From contig NC_052118.1 of assembly GCF_012273895.1 (NCBI RefSeq), positions 6,225,164-6,289,163 of the forward strand: a stretch of 64,000 nucleotides of DNA, written 5' to 3'. The translations under genes and the position numbers were made by a program. A model generated the notes under the pieces. That model had not been told where the DNA came from, did not search any database, and was given only the letters and a program-made list of their open reading frames with translations. The stretch is from Zerene cesonia. Its lineage: Eukaryota; Arthropoda; Insecta; Lepidoptera; Pieridae. Of this stretch, positions 47,777 through 60,102 are shown piece by piece; position 1 is the stretch's first letter; each line of letters begins with the position of its first letter.

Positions 47777-48376
47777 CTTTTATCTGCAATGGTCATCATT
47801 TCACAAAATTTAACATGTATCGACAAGTGTCATGAAAGAAAAAACAAAGGTAATTATTATACTTATACTTACTCGGTTAATTAAAATATGAAAGTAAAAC
47901 TTGTTTTAGTCGTCTTTTGTAGAGATTTATAAGCCGTAAACAGATAAAATTTGTTAAGGAAAAGCCGGAACATTAAAACGGTCAAGGCTTTGAATTTAAT
48001 CCTGTTGAATTGTTGAAAAAGGATAGCACAGAGAATTACAGGTTACTCTATCGACTGTTGCCCGTCGGTAATGTCAAGTTGTTGTTTGACAAATGACATT
48101 TGATTATGACGCGCGGAACAGATTTCGCAAATATGTTGCCAATATTTAAAAGAAATTAATACGAGTTCTGGAATGAATCTTTATTTATTTACTTTTTCTT
48201 TCAATATCGTTTATATTAAAAAATGAAATCAATTCTTATGAGTTATAATAGTGTATAGGCTTGTAGCAAGCAACGGGTTATTTTAAAAATCTAACGTAGA
48301 AATCGCATTCATCTCCTACTACTCCGGTCCTTCTTAGTCAGAATTTTCTTAGAAGATATTTCTGATAGATTTAAAA
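47777..48376. other. Upstream region of Dbp80
   Basis: 600 bp of AT-rich DNA holding the presumed Dbp80 promoter and 5' UTR. No coding sequence or repeat recognised up to the LINE insertion site. Confidence 0.4.
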
Positions 48377-48390
48377 ACAATCTGATTTAA

Positions 48391-49145
48391 CCTCAGAGCG
48401 CTATTCTTATTATGCTCATGATCTCTCTTCTCTCTCCAAGGATCGTTTAGATTGTTCGTGGAACAGCCAGTGGAAAAGCGCTACCAAAGGGAAATTCTTT
48501 AGGGATATCCAACCCTCCATCCCTCGGAAGCCCTGGTTCTTTCGTTTTCCTAATATAGACAAGCCTACTGTATCTACCATCTGTCGTCTCCGTTTAGGCC
48601 ACAATACGACGCCTATCCATTTATTTAAAATTCGCGTTCGTGATCATTCCCTCTGTGAGTGCGGTATGGACGAGGGTAGCTATGATCATTTATTTTTTGA
48701 ATGTCCTAAACTACGTTCCTTACTTCTGGATATTCTCCCCCCTGATGTCCCTCTTCCTACTAATTTTAAGCGTTTACTTTACCTTGTCCCTACCCCATTT
48801 GTTAAGGTCCTATCAAAATTCATTAACTTAAATAACTTAAAATTTTGACAAATTCCCCTCTTTAACTCATTATATTATTTGTGTTAAGCTTTTGTGACGT
48901 TTTGTGTTGTCTATAACTGGTATTTATTTTTTGTCAGGTTATACAGCTCTATGTCAGATCGTCAATTCAAAGCAGTACATCTCACCCGTGATTTTTCTTT
49001 AGCACAGAGTATGCTTAATACAAGCTCATAACAACACGACAATAAAATCCTCTGATTATCTGTACAAAACGTGACATTGGCAGAATCCGCCCTCAGTGGT
49101 ATCGGGAGTTGCCATTTAATAAAAAAGAAGAAGAAGAAGAAGAAG
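48391..49145 (+). mobile_element. 5'-truncated LINE with 14-bp target-site duplication
   Basis: A 755-bp insertion is flanked by direct repeats ACAATCTGATTTAA at 48377-48390 and 49146-49159. It holds the end of ORF2, open to a stop at 48848: WNSQWKSATKGKFFRDIQPS, CRLRLGHNTTPIHLFKI, then the Cys/His knuckle HSLCECGMDEGSYDHLFFEC. A 3' UTR of about 280 bp ends TTTAATAAAAAAGAAGAAGA, a microsatellite tail. Uninterrupted coding and matching duplications show a fairly recent insertion by target-primed reverse transcription. The clade (for example I, Jockey or CR1-like) is not resolved. Confidence 0.85.
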
Positions 49146-49203
49146 ACAATCTGATTTAATTTACTTATTTTACAAAGCAAATGTATTATATTCTCCTTCC
49201 TAT

Positions 49204-49258
49204 CGTATATAGTAGGATAGGATAGGATATAAATACGAAAGTTTGTAAGGATGTGTGA
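49204..49258 (+). mobile_element. Helitron-like repeat family A, 5' fragment
   Basis: AGTAGGATAGGATAGGATAT followed by AAATACGAAAGTTTGTAAGGATGTGTG: only the element's 5' end with its GGATA microsatellite remains. Confidence 0.5.
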
Positions 49259-49564
49259 GTGTTTATTGCACGGGGTAGTTAGTATTAAATTGCATAGATA
49301 ATTCTTCAAAATTACGCTAGATAGAGCTCTTCAAACACAGTTCACTTGGATAACCTTTTCATTTTCGTTCTTTCCGTGTACAGTGCCGTCGCTTCATTGT
49401 AACTTTTAAAACAATTGTTAATCTTTATAATAATATTCCGGGCGTTAGTTTGTTTAAATTTCAGCACATTGAACATTTGAAATTTAGAAAGACAGCAATA
49501 AACACACAGAGCGTGAAATAGTCAAAATAACAATTGTTGACATGTAAAGTAACATTTTTCGCCA

Positions 49565-50045
49565 TCTTTATGTATGTAAAAGAACGTCGTGTTAGTTACA
49601 CTATTTATGTCTCAAGAACGGCTGAACCGATTATGTTGGAATTTGGTACAGAGATAGTTTAAAATCCGAGAAAGGACATTGGATAATTTTTTCCCGGAAA
49701 TCGGTCGGGAACGGGAACTTTGCCGGTAACACCCCGGGTCTATCGTTCTTGCGACAATTTGGACATATAATATATTTATTTTCTTGTGTTTGATTATGCG
49801 CTTATACGAAACAGAAGACTAAATAAATTCACAGGTTATTTATTTATATTAACTATTTTCAATCAAAAACTAAAATGCCTTCAATTTGTCAAAACAATAA
49901 CACATTTAAATGGGCCAAACGGTAGGCACCAGCTTTCAAATAAAATAAGAATCATAAAAATCGTTTCACCCAGTAAATATAAGAGGTATCAAACATAAAA
50001 ACTACAGTCAAACTGATAACTCTCTTTTTTGGAGTCGGTTGGTAA
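49565..50045 (+). repeat. Two adjacent dispersed repeats
   Basis: The left one (about 49565-49755) has CTCAAGAACGGCTGAACCGA and AACACCCCGGGTCTATCG. The right one (about 49825-50045) has AAATGGGCCAAACGGTAGGC, ACCAGCTTTCAAATAAAATA and GATAACTCTCTTTTTTGGAG. The right family recurs inverted at 57743-57905 and as short pieces near 28255 and 37345. Neither has coding capacity, and both are degenerate. Confidence 0.5.
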
Positions 50046-50162
50046 AATCTATTTTCTTTAGAAGCCACAAAAGATACATTTAATGTAGAAATTAAGGATT
50101 TTAAGGCATTTTAGATGTGTTTTATCTATAGGGTCTATAATTATCCTATCCTATCCTACTAA

Positions 50163-50370
50163 TATCCTACATCCTACTAATATTATAAATGTGAAAGTTT
50201 ATAAGGATGTGTGCTACTCTTTCACACAAAAACTACTGAACCGATTGCAATGAAATTTAGTACGTAGACAACTGGACAACTGGAATCACATACAGGCAAT
50301 TCGAATTTTTTATCCCGATATTTCTACGAGATACGGACTTGCGCGGGTGAAAACGCGGAGCGCAGCTATC
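50163..50370 (+). mobile_element. Helitron-like repeat family A with CCTAT-unit leader
   Basis: CCTATCCTATCCTACTAATA precedes the TATTATAAATGTGAAAGTTT start, and the copy runs to GCGCGGGTGAAAACGCGGAG and CGCAGCTA, with the terminal G lost. Confidence 0.65.
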
Positions 50371-52212
50371 TTGCTTCCCAGATAACTATGAACATAAATC
50401 AAGAGGCAGAGGCTAGATGGGCATATTCAATACATGCTAACACCTCTTCAGAAAGAATGTGATGAAAATAAAATTAATTATAATGAATAAAAAAATACCT
50501 CTGAACTTTTTTCTCTAGGCAAGTTATCATAACGGTGTTTATAATAAAAAAAATATTTTACTAAAATAGGTCTCATCTGGTTATCACATCTGATACCTTC
50601 ACCCACCGGTGAAGGTCGACCTTATACGGGCTCTTAGACTATTAAGTTCCAGTATTTGGTTTTGATCTTAATGATATTATTTGAAAAATAAATCTTCGCT
50701 TCACATCTGAGTATCATTATGACAATGAAAATGACATGAAGCTAGTTAAATTATTTTTCTATCAATTATATGTACCTAAGTTCATCAAGTCATTAATTCA
50801 AGTATAGGTACATTAAAATACGTAGATAAAAATGTCAGTTCAAGCTCCAAACGTTTCCATTACAAACAAAAGCAAATACAGAATATACCTACGATTCGAG
50901 CAAGACGAACGACAGCTATTTACCACTTTTGTTGCAAATGCAAACATTGAGAAGGTCACGTCTTTTAGAAGTCGGATTTTCGTAATGAGAGCTTTTATGT
51001 TCAAATGCTGATTGTATATTTATCGTACAGTAGTAGGGAATTTTTGTTGTCTTGTATGTTGTGACCGTTTTCTAATAATACAAATGTTATTTTACGAACT
51101 CTTGTGGAAACTCCTCTTTTTCATTCGTATTACCTAATTTTTATGAATATAAAACACATGAAAAAAAATGAATGAATGTTAATAAATATTATCACTATAA
51201 ATTAATAACAATGACTTTGAATTTAGAAAAACAATTATTGTAAGAATAACAACAAAGAAATGAAAACTTAAATTAAGAGACGAAATGTCACTTAAAGGCA
51301 ATTCAAAATTTATGAAATCTTATGAAAATCACGTGACCACGAATACGTCATTAGTTGCTAAATTGGCGACATTATAATGTTAAAGCTTAATAGTAGATAT
51401 TTAGTAGGTACATCTAGTACAGGAGCATATTTGTTCTGTGGAGAATAGTTGTGGGATTTATTATTACTTAAAAATACGAATTTTGAATACAGAATACAAG
51501 TGACAACTTAATTTAATTAATTAAATGTGTCCCTTGCACAAGGGCTACTTTAAATATAATAACCAATGCCTACCTCCAATTCATGAGAAATAAAAGTTGT
51601 TGCTTTTCTGTTTTTTAATTTATAGAAATATGTACAAAGTAAAAATACCAATGGTTGTTCATTATATTACAAGTTCAAATAATTACTTTAATTAGATTTA
51701 AATATCACTGTTATGTACTATTATATCTAAGATTGACAATACTTAATGCTACAGCGTGACATCACACGACCTTGACACACGATTTTGGTACTGGATTCAA
51801 AAGTTTATTTGTACATTTAAATTGAAAAGAAGAAAAAAAAGAGTCAGGTATGATATTTTTTTAGGATACACATTCACTTCCTAAAATGGCAACATGATAA
51901 TGTGAATAATTTTTTTAATAAATCGAAAAGAAATATTCTTATTTGTATAGGTATATAAAATCACTGATTTCAAAACGACATTGTAAGTACAATAATCATT
52001 TATCTTTTATTTTTTATGTTGTAATTTACTTATTTCTTGACACAATGAACAAATATAGCAATTATTACCGATTGCTTTATCCACATAAATGAAAAAATTC
52101 ATGCGATTAAAGTTTCTATCAAGTTTATTAGCGGCTTTGTCGAAAACATTGATAATGAAATCTTCACTATAATATACGACTAGTTATCAATGTTTCTTGT
52201 GAACGAAGTTCA
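50371..52212. other. Intergenic DNA upstream of the first oxidoreductase gene
   Basis: 1.8 kb of AT-rich sequence. I see no gene or clear repeat; the only compositional feature is CACCCACCGGTGAAGG near 50602. Confidence 0.4.
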
Positions 52213-52290
52213 TATATAGCCGAGAATCTCACAATTAATTCAGTTGGGCCTGCACAAAGCCCGCGTTATTACGACTCCAGCATCTAGTAG
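52213..52290 (+). promoter_or_regulatory. Core promoter and noncoding exon 1 of the first oxidoreductase gene
   Basis: TATATAG at 52213 is 29 bp upstream of an arthropod initiator TCAGT (+1 at 52242). The predicted 49-nt noncoding exon runs to CTAGTAG at 52290, followed by donor GTAAGG; the matching acceptor (GTATTAG) is at 52511, 18 bp before the start codon. The same arrangement precedes the second gene at 60103. Confidence 0.72.
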
Positions 52291-52529
52291 GTAAGGTGTT
52301 ATAATATGGAACTACAAGACAATTTCGGAAATTCAAAAGAATTAATTTAATTTATATTAGAGTGTTATATTTTAATCTAATTCTATTAAATTAGAATAGA
52401 TATAATATAAATTATAAATTATTAATTTAAAAAACTTTACAATAAAACCAGAACTCAATAAAGTTTTTTCATATTATATAACAAACTAAATTTATTGCCT
52501 TTGTGTATTAGGACATTAAAAACGACAAC

Positions 52530-54216
52530 ATGGCCACACAAAAGTTCGCTGGTCCTTCTCCCTACACCCTGCCAACCACTCATCCGGAGGTTGATTTCTT
52601 ATATACTGAGTAAGTGTTACGGTTAAATTATTTATTTTATGCAGCGTTCAATATAGTCTCATTATTTATACCATTTTAAAAATTTAAAAATATCCTCTTT
52701 ATCAGGTATCTTAAAAATGTAGCTAGTGATGTCAAAGCAAAGGAAAATAAGCCCCCAGTCGTGGCAGCTATTTTCGGACTTGGTCGCGCAGGTTCTATAC
52801 ACATGGCCACCATCAACCGCAACCCACGAATTATTATCAAATACATTGTTGATGACCGTAAAGACAAATTCGACGAATTGAGAAAATATTGGTCTCTTAG
52901 TGACGATATTGTTTTCCTGACACCTAAAGAAAGCGACAAAGTATACAATGACAAAGCGTAAGTTCACATTACTATATCTGTTTAAAATTCATATAATTTT
53001 TTAACAAAACTCAATGTTTTTTTAACAATTTCAGTGTGAACACAGTGTTTATCTTCACACCCACCACCACACATCACAACATTGTTGTGAACTCAATTGC
53101 AAACAACAAAGATGTTTTCTGTGAAAAACCCATTGCTGAAACCAGTGAAGAAACTAAGAAATGTTATGAAGCGGCAAAGGCCAAGGGTCGTGTACTATTC
53201 GCTGCTTTCATGCGCCGTTTTGACCCAGCTTACAGGGATCTTAAAAACAAGATTAGGAATGGTGACTTAGGACATGTGCAAATTGTGAAGGGCACAACCA
53301 GAGATTCACCTCTTCCTCCCATCGAATATCTTAAAACTTCAGGTATAACAATGTTTATGGTTCAGCAAATGTCCATTTAAATATTAAATAATAACTTTTT
53401 TCTAATGCATTTTGTATTTAATTAAACTATGACTTTTTAGGTGGTGTGTTCTTTGATTGTTTGGTTCACGATTTTGACATGTTCTGCTGGCTGCTGGGAG
53501 AGGTACCCACTCGCGTACAAGTATCTGCTTCAGCTCTAATGCCTGAAATCAAAGCTATCAATGACTTCGACACAATTGCCACAATACTTACTTTCCCATC
53601 TGGAGCAGTTGGTCTTTTGGATAACAGCAGATACAGTGCTTATGGTATTGATCAGCGTCTCGAAGTTTTTGGAAACAAAGGTAAATTAAAACCCATATTT
53701 ACGCATTTTGTATTTTCTTTAAACGATTACTAATATACAAAATTGTTTCTCTAAATTCCAAAATCTAGGTATGATCAAGGTTGACAACCAGGTACCTGCG
53801 CATTCTACCGAATATGTCATTAAACAAGAAGGTGTCAAGAAGAATCCCATCTACTACTCATTCCCATCTCGTTATAAGCTGGCGTATCAACGTGAATTGG
53901 AATATTTCTTGGACGTCGTTCAATGTAAGTATTTATAACGACAAAGTAAAAAATAAAAATATTTTTTGTCACAGTATCGTAAAAGCTACGTATTAGGTGA
54001 TCATCCGTGCCCATAATTAATCGATCGCAATGTTAGAGGTATAAAGGTTCATAAATGATCATTTGTTTACTTTCAGACGGAGCCCCTGTTGACGTGAACA
54101 GCTGGCAAGTGTTGGCCGTGAGCAAGGTCGTGGCTGCGGCCGCTGAGAGCGCGCGCACTGGCGAAACTGTATACATCGACTGGAGCAAAGATGATATCCC
54201 CGCGGAATACTCGTAA
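52530..54216 (+). CDS. Gfo/Idh/MocA-family oxidoreductase, inositol 2-dehydrogenase-like, copy A
   Basis: NAD(P)-dependent oxidoreductase resembling bacterial IolG, which oxidises myo-inositol to scyllo-inosose; the insect substrate is not established. Six coding exons, 52530-52609, 52706-52957, 53035-53342, 53441-53680, 53769-53924 and 54077-54216, give 391 residues. The Rossmann dinucleotide motif AIFGLGRAGSIH is at 48-59, the family CEKPIAE at 140-146 with catalytic Lys142, and DCLVHDFD at 219-226 with the catalytic Asp219/His223 pair. A 45-residue N-terminal extension precedes the Rossmann fold, longer than in bacteria, with no obvious signal or mitochondrial presequence. Residue 170 is Met (FMRRFDP), where copy B has Asn. 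AATAAA follows near 54272. Copy B at 60463 has the same intron positions, so the pair arose by tandem duplication. Confidence 0.88.
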
Positions 54217-56078
54217 ATCTAAGACCTAGGAATTTCTGTGAACCCATGAATTCGTTATCCGACTAAGCTTAAATAAATGTGTTTTATACATCACAAATAT
54301 CTTGTCATTGATATTAACCATCTTAATAAATCAAATTTATTAGATGCAATGGAGCAAAACCTGTACCAAATTATTATAATGTAAATAAAGTAAACAAAAT
54401 AACATTTAATTCATCTAATTTATATGGATTATAAGAACAATATAGCAATGAAAGCTCTTGTATCAATTTATATGAATTATAGTCTTAAGAAGAAACAATA
54501 CTTTCTAAGGAATTTGGGATAAAAGAGTTTTTACGGGCTCTGATACGGGGCCGAAATTAAACATGAATACTTGCTTTTACCTCTGACGTGGAACATTCCG
54601 CTCCAATACATTCACTTTGAACAGGAAAAGTTCGCGACGGTAATCTGCCTCATAGCTATACCATATTTTCATGATAATATGTTATGAAATCAATTAATAT
54701 AAAAATCATAGGAGGTTTTAATTTATTTTTCATTTAGTTGAGGATATAATAAATTATTTTTATTTAGTACTACACATTCATCATAACAAGCTTTTGTTTT
54801 AATTATATATTTGTTTTAGTTATAATGATTTCCGAAATTCAAATTTTTTTTTAGAGTAAATAAAAGAAGTATGTGGTAAACCATACACATCAGAAAATTC
54901 TTTAAATGGTCATGGCTCGATGATAGATAACTATAGAATTTATAAATTTAAATTGGGTGGAGGTATCTACTCACATTTTTTATCAGCTTAATGTGACTAA
55001 ATGCAGCAGAATATCATTCATTTAGATTTCTTACAATTCATACAAGAAACCAACTAACTTTTGATTTTGTTGTGTTACTACAAAAAACAAAATAACTATA
55101 AAACTAAGAGACAGAATGTACCTAAAGCTCTTGTACTTTGTTATATTTGATATTTAATAATCGTAAAAAATGTGTTAATCATAATTTATTGGTGACTATA
55201 AGCACAATAAAGTATATATACTTTATCCGTTAATATAAGTATGGCGCAGCAATTTTAAAGCTAATTTAAATTAATTTCACGATTTGTTATTCGTCATAAA
55301 ACTTTAATATACCATTAAAAATGATAATGTCATTCATTAACTAATAATTACATATAAACATTATTTGTTTTGGAAAAAAACATGGGTTACATAACCCATA
55401 TCATAAACACTGGTCGCGCGAGGTATAAGATTATTAAATTAACAATCCCTTATCAATGTATGATATACATTATACTTATCTTAATAAAAATATTTATTGA
55501 CATTTTAGATAAAGTCATATAAACAAAGCCATTGCCAGAATTTTTTATTTGGATAATCATATGATTTTTTGTTTGTACAATTATTTACAGAAATAACATA
55601 AGTCTTTAATTACGATTATACCATGCAGATAAATAATGAAAATTATCGATAGTTCTTATATATCTACATGCTATAATCGTTAATTGTGCACAGATAATTA
55701 TTCCGTAACTAATAAACTGATTTCGACAGTCCTCTATCGAATGAGTAAAATGACAATAATAACTACTTAAATATGAAGCAAGAAATATCCAAAAAATTAC
55801 ATACATTCGGGTGAGATAGTAGAAAAGTTCAAGTTTCCTTACTTTAACTGGAATAGAACCCACACATTTTACCTTTATCATTTTAAAATTAAAAAACCAT
55901 TCATACATTTCCTTCTTTTAATTTTTTTGCAATAGAAAAAAACTCGAATTATTGTTTAATTTAAAACCAAATAATTTTTCAACGAGATGGAGCACCTGCA
56001 CAAAATACAAATGTTGCAAATTTTTACAAAATAATATTAATGGCCTTATTATTGTGCAATCCCTTGGCGTGTCAGATG
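54217..56078. other. Spacer between the tandem oxidoreductase genes, left half
   Basis: 1.9 kb of AT-rich unique DNA with no coding sequence recognised. A minus-strand open stretch of 100 codons (55908-55606) has no family resemblance, and its base composition matches the surroundings. Confidence 0.4.
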
Positions 56079-56279
56079 CCTTGTGATTTCTTCCTATGGG
56101 GATCTGTCAAAGACCACGTGTACGCATTCTCATAGCGTACACAGCCGAGAAGAGTCACAGAATCGTCGTGCAATAGCTTTAATTACTTCGCAAATTTAAG
56201 GAAAGTTCGTTTAGAAACTGTAAATAGAGCTCGTCATTGTATTGCACAACGAGGACGTCACTTCGTTCATCTGTATTGA
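56079..56279 (+). pseudogene. Tc1/mariner-type transposase C-terminal relic
   Basis: In one frame it reads PCDFFLWGSVKDHVYAFS, a stop, then about 48 codons ending HCIAQRGRHFVHLY-stop. This is the tail of the DDE catalytic domain (PCDFFLWG...KDxVY) and the terminal helix of mariner-like transposases. At least one in-frame stop and no upstream catalytic region: dead. Confidence 0.68.
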
Positions 56280-56874
56280 ATACACAATTTGTACTAACTA
56301 AGGAATAAAATGTATGGGAGTGTTTAATGAATATCACTTCAATCAAACAATCATTTTTCCGTAATAGTTTAAATAAAAATTTGTCTATTAATTCAATTTA
56401 AACATTTCTAAAAACCCATTGTAACTATGTACAGGTTATTATATATTATAGTTAATTATGGAAAATAAGTAAATTAAAAGTAATTTTTTGTCATTGCAAT
56501 AATCAATGAAAAATATTAATTACCTGCTTTAAAATAAAATATTACAAACAAAAAATAATTATAAAACAATGAAATTATTAAAATAAATGCACAAAAAAAA
56601 AAAAGAAATCCGTTTAAATAGCTCATAAAATTTCATAATGACAGATTTGCAATTTCATTTCAAAAAGCACGGTGCTTTTATAATTTTATCACGGTTTCTA
56701 AGATGATACAAAGCAAAACATGTTAAAAACTATAACTAGGTTAACACCTATTTATTGCAAAATTATCTTTTACCTATCATAAATACATGTATGTATTGAA
56801 AATATGAAAAATTGCATAAAGCAATATTTCATGAAAATACCCATTCCAGAACGAAAATCGTTTATATATATCTA

Positions 56875-57048
56875 CTAGCTGACCCGGCAAACGTTGTTCT
56901 GCCTTATTCTTATTATTTAGGGTTATAAAAATAGATATTGGCTGATTCTCAGATCTACCCGGTATGCACAAACTTTCATTTGAATCGGTCCACCCGTTTC
57001 GGAGGAGTAAGGTAACTAAGATTATAACACGAGAATTTTTTTTATATA
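56875..57048 (-). mobile_element. Helitron-like repeat family B
   Basis: On the plus strand it starts CTAGCTGACCCGGCAAACGT and ends near AACACGAGAATTTTTTTTAT. A family A copy on the same strand begins only four bases further on, so the two insertions abut. Confidence 0.68.
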
Positions 57049-57051
57049 AGA

Positions 57052-57215
57052 CTAGCTGCGCCCCGCGGTTTCACGCGCGTAAGTCCGTATCTTGTAGGAA
57101 TATCGGGATAAAAAGTTGCCTATATGTAATTTCAGTTGCCCAGCTGTCTACGTGCCAAATTTCATTGCAATCGGTTCAGTAGTTTTTGCGTGAAAAAGCA
57201 ACAAACACACACACA
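57052..57215 (-). mobile_element. Helitron-like repeat family A
   Basis: Starts CTAGCTGCGCCCCGCGGTTT on the plus strand and runs to AACAAACACACACACATC. The far end is truncated. Directly abuts the family B copy to its left. Confidence 0.68.
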
Positions 57216-57285
57216 TCTTTTCCCACTATGTCATCTATATTCTTTGTTGGGAATTCGGGAATCCGGAAAGAGATATATATATATA

Positions 57286-57472
57286 CTAGCTGCACGCCCC
57301 GGCTCCGCCTGGGTTGTCATTTATCGTAATTAAAATTATTTAAGCTATCCTATCTCTCAAGTTGGATCGAACTGCACATGGTGTGCGAATTTTATTATAA
57401 TCGGTTAAGTGGTGTAGGAGTCCATTGAGGACAAACATTGTGACACGAGATTTATATATATTAAGATATATA
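57286..57472 (-). mobile_element. Helitron-like repeat family C (single copy here)
   Basis: Starts CTAGCTGCACGCCCCGGCTC on the plus strand, contains CACATGGTGTGCGAATTTTA and ends near GACACGAGATTTATATATAT. Layout and CTAG end parallel family B but the body differs. Confidence 0.5.
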
Positions 57473-57477
57473 TTTAT

Positions 57478-57628
57478 AAAATGAATCGCCGAATGTGAAA
57501 CTCGAGAACGGTTAGACCAATAGTAATAAAAAAACCAATACAATTTTTTAAATTTTGTGTTCAGGCACAAGGTCGACTCTTATGGAGAGAAAAACCGTAC
57601 CACGGGTGAAGTAGGGTTGGACCGCTAG
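57478..57628 (+). repeat. Dispersed CTAG-ending repeat family E
   Basis: Ends CCACGGGTGAAGTAGGGTTG and GACCGCTAG. A related end, ACCACGGGCGAAGCCAGGGC then GGACCGAGAG, occurs at 63800-63836. Boundaries on the left are approximate. Confidence 0.4.
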
Positions 57629-57742
57629 AAAAGAATATAGAATAAGACTAATAATAATTTATTTATTACGACATATGTAACATATTACATTAACCCGCAC
57701 TCTAATTATGAGATTATTATTTATTTGTTATATACTTTGTTT

Positions 57743-57905
57743 GATCTTTTCAACCGATTTCAAAAAAAGGAGGAGGATATCAAATTGACTGTAATGTTTT
57801 TTCTTACCTCATAATTTTTTATCAGTAGAACCGATTTATATGTTGTTCTTTGAAAGCTGGTACCTCCCATGTGATCCCATTTAAATTTGGTGTAATTTTA
57901 CATTT
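57743..57905 (-). repeat. Dispersed repeat, inverted copy of the family at 49825
   Basis: AACCGATTTCAAAAAAAGGA and GGAGGATATCAAATTG open the copy, and GAAAGCTGGTACCTCCCATG follows. These are the reverse complements of the landmarks at 49825-50045. Confidence 0.55.
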
Positions 57906-59021
57906 TAGAAGACTGACAAGCTTTTTTGTTAAAAATAATTATTAACTCAAAGTGTTCCTTACATTATGTTCACATTGTCTCAATATTTTCTGATCTTGAT
58001 CCTCCTTATTCGACGTCCATAGATTGAAAGGTTTAATCAAGTATAAACTGTCAATTAACAATACATGTCCCGCAAAGAGGTTACGGGGAGTCACATAAGA
58101 GATAATCTTCCACTTACGTAAATTATACATTGTTTATGTCCCCGTATGGTATCGATTTTTTCTATATATTTTTTTTCAGCACTATGTTTTTTGTTTGATT
58201 CGCATAACCCATGACTTTATGAAAAGATATAAGAAATATTGTGTAATTCAAAACATATTTTGCTGCTTTTTGTAGATGATTAAGATGTTCGTTGATTAAA
58301 ATAATAGTTAATTAAGTAATAACGCATATAATGAGAATTTTTATTTATTGACTTATTCTTTAAAGAGCTTCTATAAGAAGACTAGTTGAATGAATAAATG
58401 TTTGTGTTTGAGTTTGCTTACAATATTTATGTTGTATAAAACAGTCCATAATAAACAATTATCTATAACAAGGAATGACCTACCCGACCGTGTATGACCG
58501 TGAATATCGTTTCTAAAATAATAATAATATTACATAACACGTGTAGCAATAAAGACAAATTGTTTTGATTGTCTCTAGCTTGTGATCCCAGAATAGAAGG
58601 CCATTTATATTAACATAGCATGTTTCACTCCGAAAAATTTATTTTTAGTTCTTAATCAGTTCTATGAACATATTGGTTTTAGACTTTTACATTTGCTGTA
58701 AGTTATTGTAGAAAAATAATTTACGTCATTTGTAGTGGATACTCATAAAAAGGGATCCCTGTCCTATATCGGCGGTTTCCGCAAATTACAAAAATAGCTT
58801 TTTATTGGAGTTTCTTTGAGTCACATGGCATAGGAGGGTATATGACGCTCGCATCAGGATTTATTCGAAGCTAAGAAACAGGATAGCACATGTCATATGC
58901 CTCTTTAGAATTTATCTTCAGCATGGCTTGATATTAACATTAATAACATGTAAGAGAATATCGTGATTTGATTAATATAAAATGATAGCAATCATAACAC
59001 AATATAAAATTAAAATATAAT
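57906..59021. other. Spacer between the tandem oxidoreductase genes, right half
   Basis: AT-rich DNA with no recognised gene or repeat. Confidence 0.4.
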
Positions 59022-59220
59022 ATTAGTAATATTATAAATGCGAAAGTTTGTAAGGATGTGTGTGTGTTTGTTGCTCTTTCACGCAAAAACTACTGAACCG
59101 ATTGCAATGAAATTTGGTACGTAGACAACTGGACAACTGTAATAACATATAAGCAACTTTTTATCCCGATATTCCTACGGGATACGCCCTTACGCGGGTG
59201 AAACTGCGGGGCGCAGCTAG
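59022..59220 (+). mobile_element. Helitron-like repeat family A, near full length
   Basis: Starts ATTAGTAATATTATAAATGC and ends ACGCGGGTGAAACTGCGGGG and CGCAGCTAG before a T. About 199 bp, the same length as the copy at 954. Confidence 0.72.
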
Positions 59221-60102
59221 TAAAATATAAAATCACGGTGGGTGGAGGATCCGGTAGACCACGCTACTTCGAAGGCCAATTTTTGGTCTTGCTAGGTCAA
59301 AGAAACAAGATACTTCTACAAACCAAAATCATATTAACACTTACATTTTTTGTTATTGCTGTTGTTTAGCATACCGTTAAAGTTATAGCAATGTTATATT
59401 TACTGTGTTTTAATTCCGTAGAGTTGTTAACCTTTTTAATCTCAGGAACCTTATGGCTGTTCAAAGAATGGACACATAAGAAAGACTTATTTGATAAGAG
59501 ATGACTTTTGTACACATAAAAGGCTGTTGCTAGTTTCTGGTTTTAAAACATAATTTAAAAAACGACCTAATGAATAACAATGATGTGCCATCTCACGAAT
59601 AATCATTTTACCATCGTAATTTAAAAAAAAATTGTTGTCTAAGTTGAAAGTAAATAAGATGTAAATAATATTGTTTATATTTTCTTTTAAGCAGATAGGT
59701 TTGGTCAATTAATCAATAATAACAATAATTAATTCCAACGAATAGCATAGGCACGGACTAGTTAAAGATGACGTAATATATATACTTTCATGACTTCATA
59801 TTCATTGATTTCAATTAAAGTTTAAATCATATTTATTCATGTTGTTTAAGCTTCTACATACAATGAACGTAAATTTTTGCATATAATTTTTAAATTTTAT
59901 CAAAATTCTCGTAGTTTTATTGAATACGATGTTTTTGATTAATATCATGGAGTCATCATATCATGGAAAAATGTATTTGGATCACAAAAAATAACACTAT
60001 TATTATATCATGGCGATATTTGCGCGCATATCATATATGACCTTAAGAATTCATGATTTTATTAATCTGGTGGGTTATCTGCTACTATTGAATCGATGCT
60101 GA

